From assembly GCF_904846685.1 (NCBI RefSeq), contig NZ_CAJHBQ010000004.1:1-64000 (forward strand): DNA of 64,000 nt, written 5' to 3'. This document shows positions 27,138-36,636 of the stretch, piece by piece; the stretch's first letter is position 1, and every line of letters begins with the position of its first letter. Source of the DNA: Psychrobacter submarinus (GTDB lineage Bacteria; Pseudomonadota; Gammaproteobacteria; Pseudomonadales; Moraxellaceae). The notes under the pieces are model-generated. The model was not told where the DNA came from, ran no database searches, and saw only the letters and a list, made by a program, of their open reading frames with translations. Both the position numbers and the translations under genes were made by a program.

Positions 27138-27276
27138 TCAAATACCTTTATATCGTGCCTAGTGAACCTCATATACGAATAGCTAAATTACCTTTAATAT
27201 CAGCAAACTCTTCATTGTCGGTGTGCGAGGCGCACCCTACCTGCCAAGACTAGTTGACGACCTACAAGGAATACAC

Positions 27277-28494
27277 TTGCCTACCAAATTTTCTCAATCT
27301 GCTTCAGCTCTAAACACCTTCGCACCCCGTCTATTAGACTGGTTCAAAACTGACGGACGCCACGACTTACCTTGGCAGCAGCACCAAACCGACACGCCCA
27401 ATCCTTATATCGTTTGGCTGTCCGAAGTCATGCTGCAACAAACGCAAGTGACCACTGTACTGCCCTACTTTGCGCGTTTTATGGCGTCGTTTCCGACCGT
27501 GCAGGATTTAGCAGCAGCGGATTGGGAGGTGATCGCCGAGCACTGGGCAGGGATGGGCTACTATGCGCGGGCACGAAATTTGCACAAAGGCGCAAAGCAG
27601 TTGGTTGAGATAATCAATGAGACGGGCGACTATCCACAAACGTTAGTAGGTTGGGAGGCGATATCAGGCGTTGGGCCATCGACTGCTGGCGCAATTATGG
27701 CAATGGGGCTGCATAAATATGGCGTCATTTGCGATGGTAATGTCAAACGCGTACTGACACGCTGGGCAGCTATTGACGGTGATATCACCAAATCTGTCAC
27801 CACCAAACAGCTTTGGGCTTTGGCAGAGCGGTTAACGCCAAAGGATAACTCAGGACTATTCGCACAAGCGATGATGGATATGGGCGCGACTTTATGCGTG
27901 CGCCGTAATCCTAACTGTCAGCTATGTCCATTAAAAGCCGATTGTTTGGCACACGCTGAGGGGCGCGAGACTGATTATCCGGTAAAGGCAAAGAAAAAGC
28001 CCAAGCCGAGCAAATTTAGCAATGCGCTTATTATTGAAAACGCACAAGGAGATATCCTCTGGCTACAGCGTCCTGACAATGGTATTTGGGGTGGCCTATG
28101 GAGCTTGCCATTACAATTTGTCGAAAAGGTAGAGGGTGATACTAATAGCAAAATCATGACTGGGACGCAAAACCTGAACGTCAGTAGCAATGAAAAAATC
28201 TACGAGAGCGAATTTACCACTTCTGAGCAAATCATTTATGAGTGGCTAATTGAGAATAAGTTGGTCGCCAAACCTGTTAGTAATACGTTACTTGATGATG
28301 CGCCTATTAAGCACTCACTGACTCATTTTCATTGGTATTTGCAGCCGCAAAGAGTGGTTGTTGATAATAAGCAGATTACAGAATTAAAAGATAGGTTAAA
28401 CGCTGCCGATATAGAGTTTAAGTGGTTAGGGCAGCAAAAAGCGCGCGATAGTCTCGGTCTACCGCGCGCAATGATTAAGATTATTGAGGTTTGA
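27277..28494 (+). CDS. mutY: A/G-specific adenine DNA glycosylase
   Basis: MutY removes adenine mispaired with 8-oxoguanine or guanine. The protein has the catalytic Glu in LSEVMLQQTQV, the helix-hairpin-helix GVGPSTAGAI, catalytic Asp in ICDGNVKRVL, and a 4Fe-4S cluster signature C-x6-C-x2-C-x5-C (CVRRNPNCQLCPLKADC). The last third is the MutT-like domain that reads 8-oxoG. The frame is open to a GTG at 27223, but I choose TTG 27277 (405 residues), which has AAGGA 6 nt upstream. The region 27223-27240 looks like a repeat-like palindrome and not coding. Some C-terminal insertions are polar and variable. Confidence 0.93.
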   Translation: MPTKFSQSASALNTFAPRLLDWFKTDGRHDLPWQQHQTDTPNPYIVWLSEVMLQQTQVTTVLPYFARFMASFPTVQDLAAADWEVIAEHWAGMGYYARARNLHKGAKQLVEIINETGDYPQTLVGWEAISGVGPSTAGAIMAMGLHKYGVICDGNVKRVLTRWAAIDGDITKSVTTKQLWALAERLTPKDNSGLFAQAMMDMGATLCVRRNPNCQLCPLKADCLAHAEGRETDYPVKAKKKPKPSKFSNALIIENAQGDILWLQRPDNGIWGGLWSLPLQFVEKVEGDTNSKIMTGTQNLNVSSNEKIYESEFTTSEQIIYEWLIENKLVAKPVSNTLLDDAPIKHSLTHFHWYLQPQRVVVDNKQITELKDRLNAADIEFKWLGQQKARDSLGLPRAMIKIIEV

Positions 28495-28582
28495 AATTAA
28501 GCTCAACCGTAGGCTGGCGCTTTAGCCCAGCATCTTAAACTAGATGTTTAAAAAATCTATCTTTAATAAAGACTTCTGCCAA

Positions 28583-29494
28583 CTAAGACTTTGGCACTCG
28601 CAGACGCATCAGCCCTTCTTGCTGCACGGTAGCGACGAGATTACCGTCTTGCCAAAACTGACCATGATTAAGACCTTTAGAGCTAGAAGTGGTGTCGCTC
28701 CACATATCATAGAGTAGCCAATCATTGAGATCGAACGGACGATGAAAATGCATGGAGTGATCGATACTCGCCGCTTGTAGGCCGCTAGTCATAAAGCTGA
28801 CACCATGCGACATCAGCCCCGTACCCACTAAATAAAAGTCCGACGAAAACGCTAATAATGCCTGCTGAATAGCGACAGGCTGATTGCCAAGCTCGCGAAT
28901 ACGTAGCCAGTTGGCCTGCTTAGGTTTCATAGGCGTTGGGTTGATCGGATCGCGCGGTTTGACCGGTTTGATCTCGACATGACGACGACGCATAAACCGT
29001 GCTTTGAGCGCGTCTGGTACTTTGCCGACGTGCTCGTCTTTTAGCTCTTGCTCTGAAGCTAAGTCTTCTGGCGGCGGATACACTGGCATACTCTCTTGAT
29101 ATTCAAGCCCCTCCTCAGCAGGCGAGAACGACGCTATCATCGAAAATATCACTTGCTCTATAGGCTCTTTGCCTTTTACTTGCTTGTACTGAATCGCCGT
29201 CACCTCTCGCGCGGATAGGCTACGACCGTCTCGCAAGCGGCGCACTTGGTAGATGACAGGCTGCTTGATATCGCCGCCACGCAAAAAATACCCATGCAGT
29301 GAATGGCAAGGCTTGTCCTCATTCAAGGTGTGAGACGCTGCCATAATTGCTTGCGCGAGCACTTGTCCGCCAAAGATACGTGAGCCCACATAATCGTGGC
29401 TTGCGCCTTCAAAAACATCCGGGCTGAGTTCAGTGAGTGCGACTGTCGCTAACAGCTCGTCGATAAGTTGCGAGTTATCAAACATATCAGACAT
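28583..29494 (-). CDS. tesB: Acyl-CoA thioesterase II
   Basis: TesB hydrolyses medium- and long-chain acyl-CoA to free acid and CoA. The protein of about 303 residues has the double hot-dog organisation. The N-terminal half contains RIFGGQVLAQA and HSLHGYFLRGGD. The C-terminal half contains ASIDHSMHFHRPFDLNDWLLYD and GLNHGQFWQDG, with the Asp-Thr-Gln catalytic region between. The start at 29494 (MSDMFDNSQ) is preferred because AAGGAAAA lies upstream, and the longer frame to 29554 is not family-like. It is convergent with mutY. A long middle insert (KPVKPRDPINPTPMKPKQ) is Lys/Pro-rich. Confidence 0.92.
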   Translation of the reverse strand: MSDMFDNSQLIDELLATVALTELSPDVFEGASHDYVGSRIFGGQVLAQAIMAASHTLNEDKPCHSLHGYFLRGGDIKQPVIYQVRRLRDGRSLSAREVTAIQYKQVKGKEPIEQVIFSMIASFSPAEEGLEYQESMPVYPPPEDLASEQELKDEHVGKVPDALKARFMRRRHVEIKPVKPRDPINPTPMKPKQANWLRIRELGNQPVAIQQALLAFSSDFYLVGTGLMSHGVSFMTSGLQAASIDHSMHFHRPFDLNDWLLYDMWSDTTSSSKGLNHGQFWQDGNLVATVQQEGLMRLRVPKS

Positions 29495-29808
29495 GACGCT
29501 TATTTTCCTTATTCTAATATTTCTACTAACAAACATTTTCGCTTTAGATGACAATACTTGTTAGTAAAAATGATCACTTTAGAAAGTTTATTAAAAGTTA
29601 AACATAGTAACCAATAACGAGATTTTTGACCAGTGATGTCATATGACTCAGCGGCTATTATGATGACTGTATCGCCTAAAAAATAGTCTCTGCCAGTTCC
29701 ATAAATGGATTCTATACCGCTCCTTGGCTCTATTTTATTTCGTGCTAAACCTTAATACAAAAAAGAGGCGCTACTGAGCACCCCTTTTTATAATCCCGTC
29801 AGCTTAGA
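29495..29808. other. Spacer between tesB and rapA with a MITE fragment
   Basis: This 314-bp gap holds the tesB promoter region. At 29671-29701 the sequence ATCGCCTAAAAAATAGTCTC and the following CCAGTTCCA nearly match the right-hand interior of the MITE. An imperfect hairpin at 29760-29790 with T-rich flanks may end rapA. No ORF is supported. Confidence 0.6.
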
Positions 29809-32709
29809 CTAGGGCTTTACTGCCACCAAAATCCGGATAGAGTCAGGTACTAGCGATAGACTCGCTAGGGCCTGCTCGCCTTGGGCTTGCAGCTGCTCTA
29901 AGCGCTCAATCTCGCTGCTACGCACATTAGGATTGATGGTTTGTAAGTGCTTGAGACGCTTGATCTCACGTGACCACTGCTGAGTAAAGCGGCTATTTGC
30001 CTGCGCTCCTATTTCAGCCAGCTGTGCACGGGCGATATCTTCAGCGTCATAGTAGCGCTGCTCGATAACATCACCGCGCGCCTTAATCACTTGCCGCGCT
30101 CGATTGTTATCTAAACGCTCGATATGCGGCATAATCATCTCGGCGCTGATACGACTTGATAAATCGCCGCCCTGCTCACTCATAAACACCCGAATATTTT
30201 GTGTCGGCAAGGTTGCAGGCAGATTGAGTACTTTTGGCGCGATAGTCTCGACCCGAAAGTTAATCTCAAGCAGTACGGTGCCCTGCGGCATTGCGGCGCT
30301 CTTTAGCATACCGACAGTAGTATTACCAAAGGTGCTGGTGCTCGCCAGCTCATAGATAGCGCGCATCAAAGGATGCTCATGAGTAATAAAATCAATCTCT
30401 TCGCGCTGCAAAGCCAGCTTGCGCTCGAAGGTCAAGCTCATGCCATCTTCGCCGAGTGGTAAACTCTCCATATACTCATTGACTTCATTACTATCGATCG
30501 GCGCAATCACCCATGAGCCATCGCGCTGTACGCTATGATCGATATTCGCGGACGCCAAAAAACGCTCGACGAATTGCGGCAGTAGATTATGACTATCAAA
30601 ATCCACCATCGCATTTTTGATACGCGAGGCCACCCGCGGACGGCACGAGTTATACTCAAGTAGGCGGTCGCGGCCTGCTTGTAGCTGAGCCTCTAAGCCT
30701 AAACGCGTCTGCTTCGCCTCAGCGATAACCGCTTGTAGCGCTTGCTGATTATCCGCGGTATCTGCGCCTTCTAACAGCGGCTTTAAGGTCTGAATATACT
30801 CCTCTTGCACGCTTTGCGCTGTTGGCGATATCTGATTGAATATATTGAGCGCGCTGTTATACCAGTGATACAGACGCTCTTGCGCCGTGCTCTCCACATA
30901 AGGCACATGCAGTGTAATCCGCTGCGTCTGGCCGATACGATCCAAGCGGCCAATGCGCTGCTCTAAAGTATCAGGATTGGCCGGTAAGTCCCAAAGTATC
31001 AGCTGGCTTGCAAATTGGAAGTTACGACCTTCTGAGCCAATCTCTGAGCACAGTAGTATTTGCGCCCCTTCTCTATCAGCAAAAAACGCCGCAGCTTGGT
31101 CACGCTCAAGCAGCGTCATCTGCTCAGTAAAGATAGCGGTCTTGATACCGGCATGCAAACGCAGTACCGCCTCTAAGCTCTCAACTGTCGCGCCACTACG
31201 GGCAATAAGTAATACTTTTTCTTGTTTCAGCTCGCCTTTTAAGATATCGATCAGCCAAGGCACGCGTGGGTCGTCTTCAAGCCAGCCACCATCGGGCTGA
31301 TTTTCTTCGCCCCATAGCTGCTCGCGCAGTTTACCTGTGGTCTGATAGCTGTCTATCCAAGCCTCAGGCAGCGGCAATGGATGCGACTGACTGCTACGGC
31401 CGTAGAAGCCTTTGACACTTTCGCGCGTATTACGGAATAACACCCGCCCCGTCCCATGACGATCTAACAGCTCATTGAGGGCATAATTACGCAGCTTCTC
31501 ATCTTCATTGATGTTTGCCAACTCCTCGGTGCTGATATCGAGTAGGCCGCTTAAAGCTTCAATCTGATTGGAGCTCAAAGGCTTATCTTCTATCAAGATA
31601 TTGGCAACTGCCGCAGTTTCGGCAAAGGCATCTTGGGACTCAATAAACGCATCCAAATCATCGAAGCGATTGGGATCAAGCAGACGCAGACGGGCAAAAT
31701 GACTTTGCGCGCCCAATTGCTCTGGCGTGGCAGTGAGTAGCATCACCCCTGGCGTTTCATTAGCAAAGTCAGCGACGAGCTCGTATTTATCATTGCCGCC
31801 TTGCGCCTCATCCCAATGCAAGTGATGCGCTTCATCGACGACAAGCAGATCAAACCCAGCTTCTATGGCTTGCTCATACAGATCATCATGATCAAGCAAC
31901 AAGTCCATACCGGCGATGATACATTGCTCAGTAGCAAAGACGTTTTGTTCAGGGTCGTGCTCTTTTATCGCCGCCGTACGCACCAGATCAAATAGCGCAA
32001 AGTTTAGATTAAAACGGCGACGCAGCTCAATCATCCACTGATACTGCAAACTATCGGGCACGAGTATCAATACGCGCTCAGCCTTACCGGTAAGCAGCTG
32101 CTGATGGATAATAAGACCGGCTTCGATAGTTTTGCCCAATCCCACCTCGTCAGCGAGCAGGACGCGCGGCGCAAGGCGCTTACCCACTTCATGGGCGATA
32201 TAGAGCTGATGCTCAATGATATCGACGCGCGCGCCCATGAGACCTTTGAGCGGATGACCGGCCAATGCCGACTGCATACGCAAGATATCTTGGCGCAGAT
32301 CATACCAGTCACTACGCTCAATACGGCCAGCCAGCAAGCGCTCAAGGGGCTTAGCGAGCGTAATATTCGCCGCCAAGCGCGTCTCCATAATAGGTTTAAC
32401 CTCCACCCCTTGCTCATCATCTTCGACGCTGTACTTAAGTACGCCCATTACCTCATCGACGCCGGTAACGGTATAGTTATTACCCTGCTGATCAGCGATG
32501 CTATCACCGATTTTGAATACCACGCGCGAGAGCGGAGCAGAGTTTTTGGCATAGACGCGCGTCTCTTCGCTTTGCGGAAACAAAATGTGCACGCAGCGAT
32601 CATCGACGTCGATCACCACACCTAAACCAAGCTCAGACTCGGTATCAGATAAATAACGTTGACCAACAGCGAATTCGCTACTGAGTAATGAGGCGGCAGA
32701 AATAGTCAT
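29809..32709 (-). CDS. rapA: RNA polymerase-associated SNF2-type ATPase
   Basis: RapA (HepA) recycles stalled RNA polymerase after transcription. The 966-residue protein begins with tandem Tudor-like domains (about 10-115), then a SNF2 ATPase: Walker A in LADEVGLGKTIEAG, motif II in VVDEAHHLHW, motif III in LLTATPEQLG, and motifs V-VI in GSEGRNFQFA and RIGRLDRIGQ. The last third is RapA-specific. The length matches E. coli RapA (968). The start at 32709 (MTISAASLL) is preferred over the frame-initial ATG at 32799. It stands alone between tesB and a divergent dehydrogenase pair. Confidence 0.94.
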   Translation of the reverse strand: MTISAASLLSSEFAVGQRYLSDTESELGLGVVIDVDDRCVHILFPQSEETRVYAKNSAPLSRVVFKIGDSIADQQGNNYTVTGVDEVMGVLKYSVEDDEQGVEVKPIMETRLAANITLAKPLERLLAGRIERSDWYDLRQDILRMQSALAGHPLKGLMGARVDIIEHQLYIAHEVGKRLAPRVLLADEVGLGKTIEAGLIIHQQLLTGKAERVLILVPDSLQYQWMIELRRRFNLNFALFDLVRTAAIKEHDPEQNVFATEQCIIAGMDLLLDHDDLYEQAIEAGFDLLVVDEAHHLHWDEAQGGNDKYELVADFANETPGVMLLTATPEQLGAQSHFARLRLLDPNRFDDLDAFIESQDAFAETAAVANILIEDKPLSSNQIEALSGLLDISTEELANINEDEKLRNYALNELLDRHGTGRVLFRNTRESVKGFYGRSSQSHPLPLPEAWIDSYQTTGKLREQLWGEENQPDGGWLEDDPRVPWLIDILKGELKQEKVLLIARSGATVESLEAVLRLHAGIKTAIFTEQMTLLERDQAAAFFADREGAQILLCSEIGSEGRNFQFASQLILWDLPANPDTLEQRIGRLDRIGQTQRITLHVPYVESTAQERLYHWYNSALNIFNQISPTAQSVQEEYIQTLKPLLEGADTADNQQALQAVIAEAKQTRLGLEAQLQAGRDRLLEYNSCRPRVASRIKNAMVDFDSHNLLPQFVERFLASANIDHSVQRDGSWVIAPIDSNEVNEYMESLPLGEDGMSLTFERKLALQREEIDFITHEHPLMRAIYELASTSTFGNTTVGMLKSAAMPQGTVLLEINFRVETIAPKVLNLPATLPTQNIRVFMSEQGGDLSSRISAEMIMPHIERLDNNRARQVIKARGDVIEQRYYDAEDIARAQLAEIGAQANSRFTQQWSREIKRLKHLQTINPNVRSSEIERLEQLQAQGEQALASLSLVPDSIRILVAVKP

Positions 32710-33007
32710 AGGGCGGTATCTTTTTGTACTTAAATGATAAAAATAGAAGATGAAAGTAGTCACACTATAGATAATGAGCAACAAGCAACGTCGCTGCAAA
32801 GTCGCACTATTATATAGCGTTAGCGGTTAGATGGTTGCGCTAATTGTGTTTTTCAAGAGCTTATCACCCAGCCGTTATTTTAGGATTTACATTCTGCTCG
32901 CTGCGGTCTTCGCTTTAGTAGGTTGGTTTTGCTTTTTGCTACGGCATGCTACATTAGAGGCTTATAAAATAACGACTACTCATAACTAAAACTAAAAAGG
33001 ACTCTCT

Positions 33008-34000
33008 ATGAAAGCGGTACTACTCGACGAAGCCAGATTTTTAGAAGGTCTTGAGCTATCCAAGCCTGCAAAGGTCAGCGAATACGTCACCTTTGATAAA
33101 ACGCCGCAAGACAATAAAGTAATCATTGAGCGCTGCCAAGATGCCGACATCATGATCTGCGGCACCCTGAGGATCGAACGCGAAGTGATTGAGGCGCTCC
33201 CTAATCTCAAACTCATACAACTGAGCTCAAGTGGTATGAACACCATAGACCAAGAGGCCTGCAAGGAAAATAAGGTTGGGCTATACAATGCTTCTGCTTT
33301 TGCTGCTAAAAGCGTTCCTGAGCACACCTTTATGCTGATGTTAAATGCGCTACGTGCTGGCATTCATTATCATCAAAAGGTCGCTGATGGCAGTTGGCGT
33401 AAAGATCGCAGCTCACAGATTAACCAAGCACCGATGATTGATGTCGAGGGGCAAACCTTAGGCATCATTGGCGTAGGTACCATTGGTAAGCGCGTAAGTG
33501 AGCTTGCACAAGCGTTTGGCATGACCGTACTATGGGCTGAACATCAAGGCGTCGAGCCCCGCAGCGACGATTATACTGATTTTGAGACTGTGCTTGCCGC
33601 CGCCGATGTTATCAGCCTACATTGTCCGCTCACACCAGAGACTAAACATCTAATTAATAAAGACACCTTAGCCAAAATGAGCAAACAGCCGCTGATCGTC
33701 AATGTAGCACGCGGCGCAGTAGTCGACTCTAAGGCTATGGCACAAGCGATAGAAGATCAGCAAGTACTCGGTTACGCAACCGATGTCTTTGAAAAAGAAC
33801 CCATCGCCGCAGACGATCCTTTACTTAAACTGGCAGAGCAGCAGCATCCGCGAGTTATCTTTAGCCCGCACGTGGCGTCAGGCAGCAAGAACGCGCATCA
33901 TAAATTATGGCAGATTGTCCAAGAGCAAATTAACACCTTTATTAATAACACCGATGAAAAATCAAATGATAGCTCCAGTAATCATAAGAAAAATAAGTAA
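33008..34000 (+). CDS. D-2-hydroxyacid dehydrogenase, paralog 1
   Basis: This 330-residue NAD-dependent D-isomer 2-hydroxyacid dehydrogenase has the Rossmann motif GIIGVGTIGKR, catalytic Arg in NVARGAVVDS, Glu in DVFEKEP, and His in SPHVASGS. It would interconvert a 2-keto acid and its D-2-hydroxy acid, with hydroxypyruvate, glyoxylate or phenylpyruvate as typical substrates. The N-terminal lid (MKAVLLDEARFLEGLEL) is shared with the downstream paralog. AAAAAGGACTC precedes the ATG, and the second gene starts 9 bp after its stop, so the two are co-transcribed. A polar Asn/Lys-rich tail ends the protein. Confidence 0.9.
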   Translation: MKAVLLDEARFLEGLELSKPAKVSEYVTFDKTPQDNKVIIERCQDADIMICGTLRIEREVIEALPNLKLIQLSSSGMNTIDQEACKENKVGLYNASAFAAKSVPEHTFMLMLNALRAGIHYHQKVADGSWRKDRSSQINQAPMIDVEGQTLGIIGVGTIGKRVSELAQAFGMTVLWAEHQGVEPRSDDYTDFETVLAAADVISLHCPLTPETKHLINKDTLAKMSKQPLIVNVARGAVVDSKAMAQAIEDQQVLGYATDVFEKEPIAADDPLLKLAEQQHPRVIFSPHVASGSKNAHHKLWQIVQEQINTFINNTDEKSNDSSSNHKKNK

Positions 34001-34009
34001 GGAGGCAGT

Positions 34010-34954
34010 ATGAAAGCGGTATTTTTGGATAGAGGCACGTTTTCTCAGGACTTAGACTTGCCAGCGCCAGCAGGAGTCACCGATTATGTTGTCTACAGCG
34101 ATAGCCCAGAGGATACTCAAACTATAGTCGAACGTTGCCAAGATGCAGACATTATCTTTACCAATAAGATTAAGATTAGCGCTGAGGCGATTAGTAATCT
34201 GCCCAAGCTAAAGCTGATTCAATTGACAGCGACTGGCATGAATAACGTTGACAGCGACGCTTGCGATAAGCATGGGGTGACGCTATATAACGTCGCAGGT
34301 TACGCGGTCAAAAGTGTGCCAGAGCATACCTTTATGCTGATGACTATGGCGATGCGCGCTGCTATCCACTACCATCAAAAGGTCATTGATGGCTCTTGGT
34401 CTGATGACGGTGGCTTTTGCCTATTAGATGTACCACTGATCGATTTGGAAGATAAAACGTTAGGCATTATTGGCGTTGGCACTATCGGTAAACGAGTGAC
34501 CCAGATTGCCCGCGCTTATGGCATGACCGTGTTGTGGGCGGAACATCAAGGCCAAACGCCGCGCAATGAGGATTATACCGCTTTCGATGAGGTGCTAGCC
34601 CGCTCCGATGTCATCAGCTTACATTGCCCCTTAAACGAGGACACCAAACACTTAATTAATAAAGACACTTTGGCAAAAATGCAAAAGCAGCCTTTAATAG
34701 TCAATGTCGCACGCGGCGGTATTGTCGACAGCCAAGCGCTAACCAATGCTGTGAATAATGAGCAGATATTAGGCTATGCCAGCGACGTCTTTGAAGCTGA
34801 GCCTATCACTGAGGACGATCCGCTGCTTAGCCTAAAAGATCATCCGCGCGTTATCTTTAGTCCGCATAATGCCTGGGGTAGCGAGAGCGCGCAGCTGACG
34901 CTATGGCGGATACTGAGCAAGCAAGTCAGCGCGTTTATTGATAAAACAGGCTAA
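34010..34954 (+). CDS. D-2-hydroxyacid dehydrogenase, paralog 2
   Basis: This 314-residue protein is a tandem duplicate of the gene just upstream, with matching blocks throughout (MKAVFLDRGTF, PEHTFMLM, GIIGVGTIGKR, VLWAEHQG, LINKDTLAKM). Catalytic Arg, Glu and His are present in NVARGGIVDS, FEAEP and SPHNAWGS. The residues after the catalytic His (NAWG against VASG) and the substrate-loop region differ, which suggests a different keto acid. A textbook AAGGAGG ribosome site precedes the ATG. Both genes probably form one operon. Confidence 0.9.
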   Translation: MKAVFLDRGTFSQDLDLPAPAGVTDYVVYSDSPEDTQTIVERCQDADIIFTNKIKISAEAISNLPKLKLIQLTATGMNNVDSDACDKHGVTLYNVAGYAVKSVPEHTFMLMTMAMRAAIHYHQKVIDGSWSDDGGFCLLDVPLIDLEDKTLGIIGVGTIGKRVTQIARAYGMTVLWAEHQGQTPRNEDYTAFDEVLARSDVISLHCPLNEDTKHLINKDTLAKMQKQPLIVNVARGGIVDSQALTNAVNNEQILGYASDVFEAEPITEDDPLLSLKDHPRVIFSPHNAWGSESAQLTLWRILSKQVSAFIDKTG

Positions 34955-34962
34955 GGTTAAAA

Positions 34963-36612
34963 CTAGCGCGTAAAATACAGCCACTTATCAGCAATTTTGC
35001 GGTGTTTAAGCATCATGCGGTCGAGCAGATAGTTATTCATTACTCGCCATGGATAGCGATCGCCTTGTTTAGGTAGCACCTTGCTTGCGCGCGCCACATA
35101 CCCTGACGACAAAGCTCCCATTACGGTATCCTTTTGTGTTTGCGCGGTCTCAGTGGCGGTTTGCGCGCTTGCTACAGCCACCTGATAATCATGCTTATTC
35201 ATATAGCTGATCAATCGCAATACGTACTGACAGGCGATGTCTATCTTTAGCGTCCATGACGCATTGGTATAGCCAAATAACACTGCCATGTTAGGTACGC
35301 CCTCGAGCAATACCGCTTTGTAGGTCATGCGCTTGCCTATCGCAACCTCTTCTTCATCAACGACTAACTTAGCACCGCCTAGTACCTGCAAATTCAACCC
35401 AGTTGCTGTGACGATGATATCAGCGCCCAACTGCTGACCTGACTTTAGTAAAACCCCTGTCTCGGTAAAGCGCTCTATCTCATCAGTTACAATATCTGCC
35501 TGCCCGCTTTGTAGCACCTTAAAAAAGTCACTATCAGGCACGGCGCAAACGCGTTGATCCCACGGATTATAATCAGGCGAAAAATGTTTGATATCGATAT
35601 CGCTACCTTTGAGCTCTTTTTTGACGCCATAGCTCATTAAGGCTTTCATCAGTTTTGGTGCATAGAGTGAGGCGCGATAAGTCGCTTGTTGCATCAGCAC
35701 ATTGCGGGCACGCACTATTTTGTAAGCTTGCGGTTTGGATAAAGGCGAGAGCTTGCCTGAGAGATTTCCTATCGCATAATCATCGGCGGCGACGCTAGCA
35801 ATGTACGAAGGCGAGCGCTGTAACATAGTCACCTGACTGGCAGTCTGCCCCTCAGTCTCATCTAGCAGAGCTGGCAGCAGCGTCACCGCCGTGGCACCAC
35901 TACCGATGATAAGCACTTTTTTATCTTGATAGTCGACGTCCTGCCATTGCTGCGGATGCACAATCTGACCCTTAAAGTCTTCTTCCCTCTCGAAGTGCGG
36001 TCGATAACCCTGATCAAAGTCATAATAGCCCGTAGCGCCGACGATGAAGCTCGCGGTTAAGGTTACAGTCTCATCAGTTTCATGGTTTTTGACCGTTGCC
36101 GTCCACTGTCGCTCGGCACTTGACCAAGATAACTGCTTAACTTCATGGCGATAGCGAATGTGCTTTGTGACATCAAATTCATTCGCCGTATCTGCCAGAT
36201 AGCTTTTGATATCTTCGCCTTTGGCAAGCATTCTGTGATCGAGCCAAGGCCGAAAGCTATAGCCAAAGGTTAGCGCATCAGAGTCGGAGCGAATACCAGG
36301 ATAGTTAAACAAGTCCCACGTGCCGCCTAAGTCAGCGCGCTTTTCTAGCACGATAAAGCGCTCAGCACTATTGGACTTTTGGTGATTGGTGTTGCGCCCA
36401 AAGATAGTCTTATTGTGCGACTGCTGCAAACGGCTCGCCATGCCGATACCTGCGATGCCCGCACCGATGATAAGCATCTCGCAGTCCACCTGCTGAGCGC
36501 CATTAGCCTGATGAGCTGAAGACGGGGCTGATGAGGCATCACGGCCGCTTAAGCGTTTTTTAATAGTGTCTTTTATCGCTTTTTTAGTTGTCCGTATATC
36601 GATCATTCCCAT
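34963..36612 (-). CDS. Flavin-containing (Baeyer-Villiger-type) monooxygenase
   Basis: This 549-residue FAD- and NADPH-dependent monooxygenase contains an N-terminal FAD motif (GAGIAGIG), the GGTWDLFNYPGIRSD block, and FKGQIVHPQQW, which fits the Baeyer-Villiger fingerprint FxGxxxHxxxW. The NADPH motif GSGATA follows. Such enzymes insert oxygen beside a ketone or oxidise heteroatoms. The N-terminal 40 residues are basic and polar (TTKKAIKDTIKKRL) and could tether the protein. Convergent with the hydroxyacid dehydrogenases (8-bp gap). A GGAGAATGGG site precedes the start. Confidence 0.88.
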   Translation of the reverse strand: MGMIDIRTTKKAIKDTIKKRLSGRDASSAPSSAHQANGAQQVDCEMLIIGAGIAGIGMASRLQQSHNKTIFGRNTNHQKSNSAERFIVLEKRADLGGTWDLFNYPGIRSDSDALTFGYSFRPWLDHRMLAKGEDIKSYLADTANEFDVTKHIRYRHEVKQLSWSSAERQWTATVKNHETDETVTLTASFIVGATGYYDFDQGYRPHFEREEDFKGQIVHPQQWQDVDYQDKKVLIIGSGATAVTLLPALLDETEGQTASQVTMLQRSPSYIASVAADDYAIGNLSGKLSPLSKPQAYKIVRARNVLMQQATYRASLYAPKLMKALMSYGVKKELKGSDIDIKHFSPDYNPWDQRVCAVPDSDFFKVLQSGQADIVTDEIERFTETGVLLKSGQQLGADIIVTATGLNLQVLGGAKLVVDEEEVAIGKRMTYKAVLLEGVPNMAVLFGYTNASWTLKIDIACQYVLRLISYMNKHDYQVAVASAQTATETAQTQKDTVMGALSSGYVARASKVLPKQGDRYPWRVMNNYLLDRMMLKHRKIADKWLYFTR

Positions 36613-36636
36613 TCTCCTTATGCAAACTGGCCTATA

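Noticed and set aside
27223..27276. Upstream extension of mutY from GTG
   Set aside because: The sequence looks like a GC palindromic repeat, and a well-placed AAGGA precedes TTG 27277.
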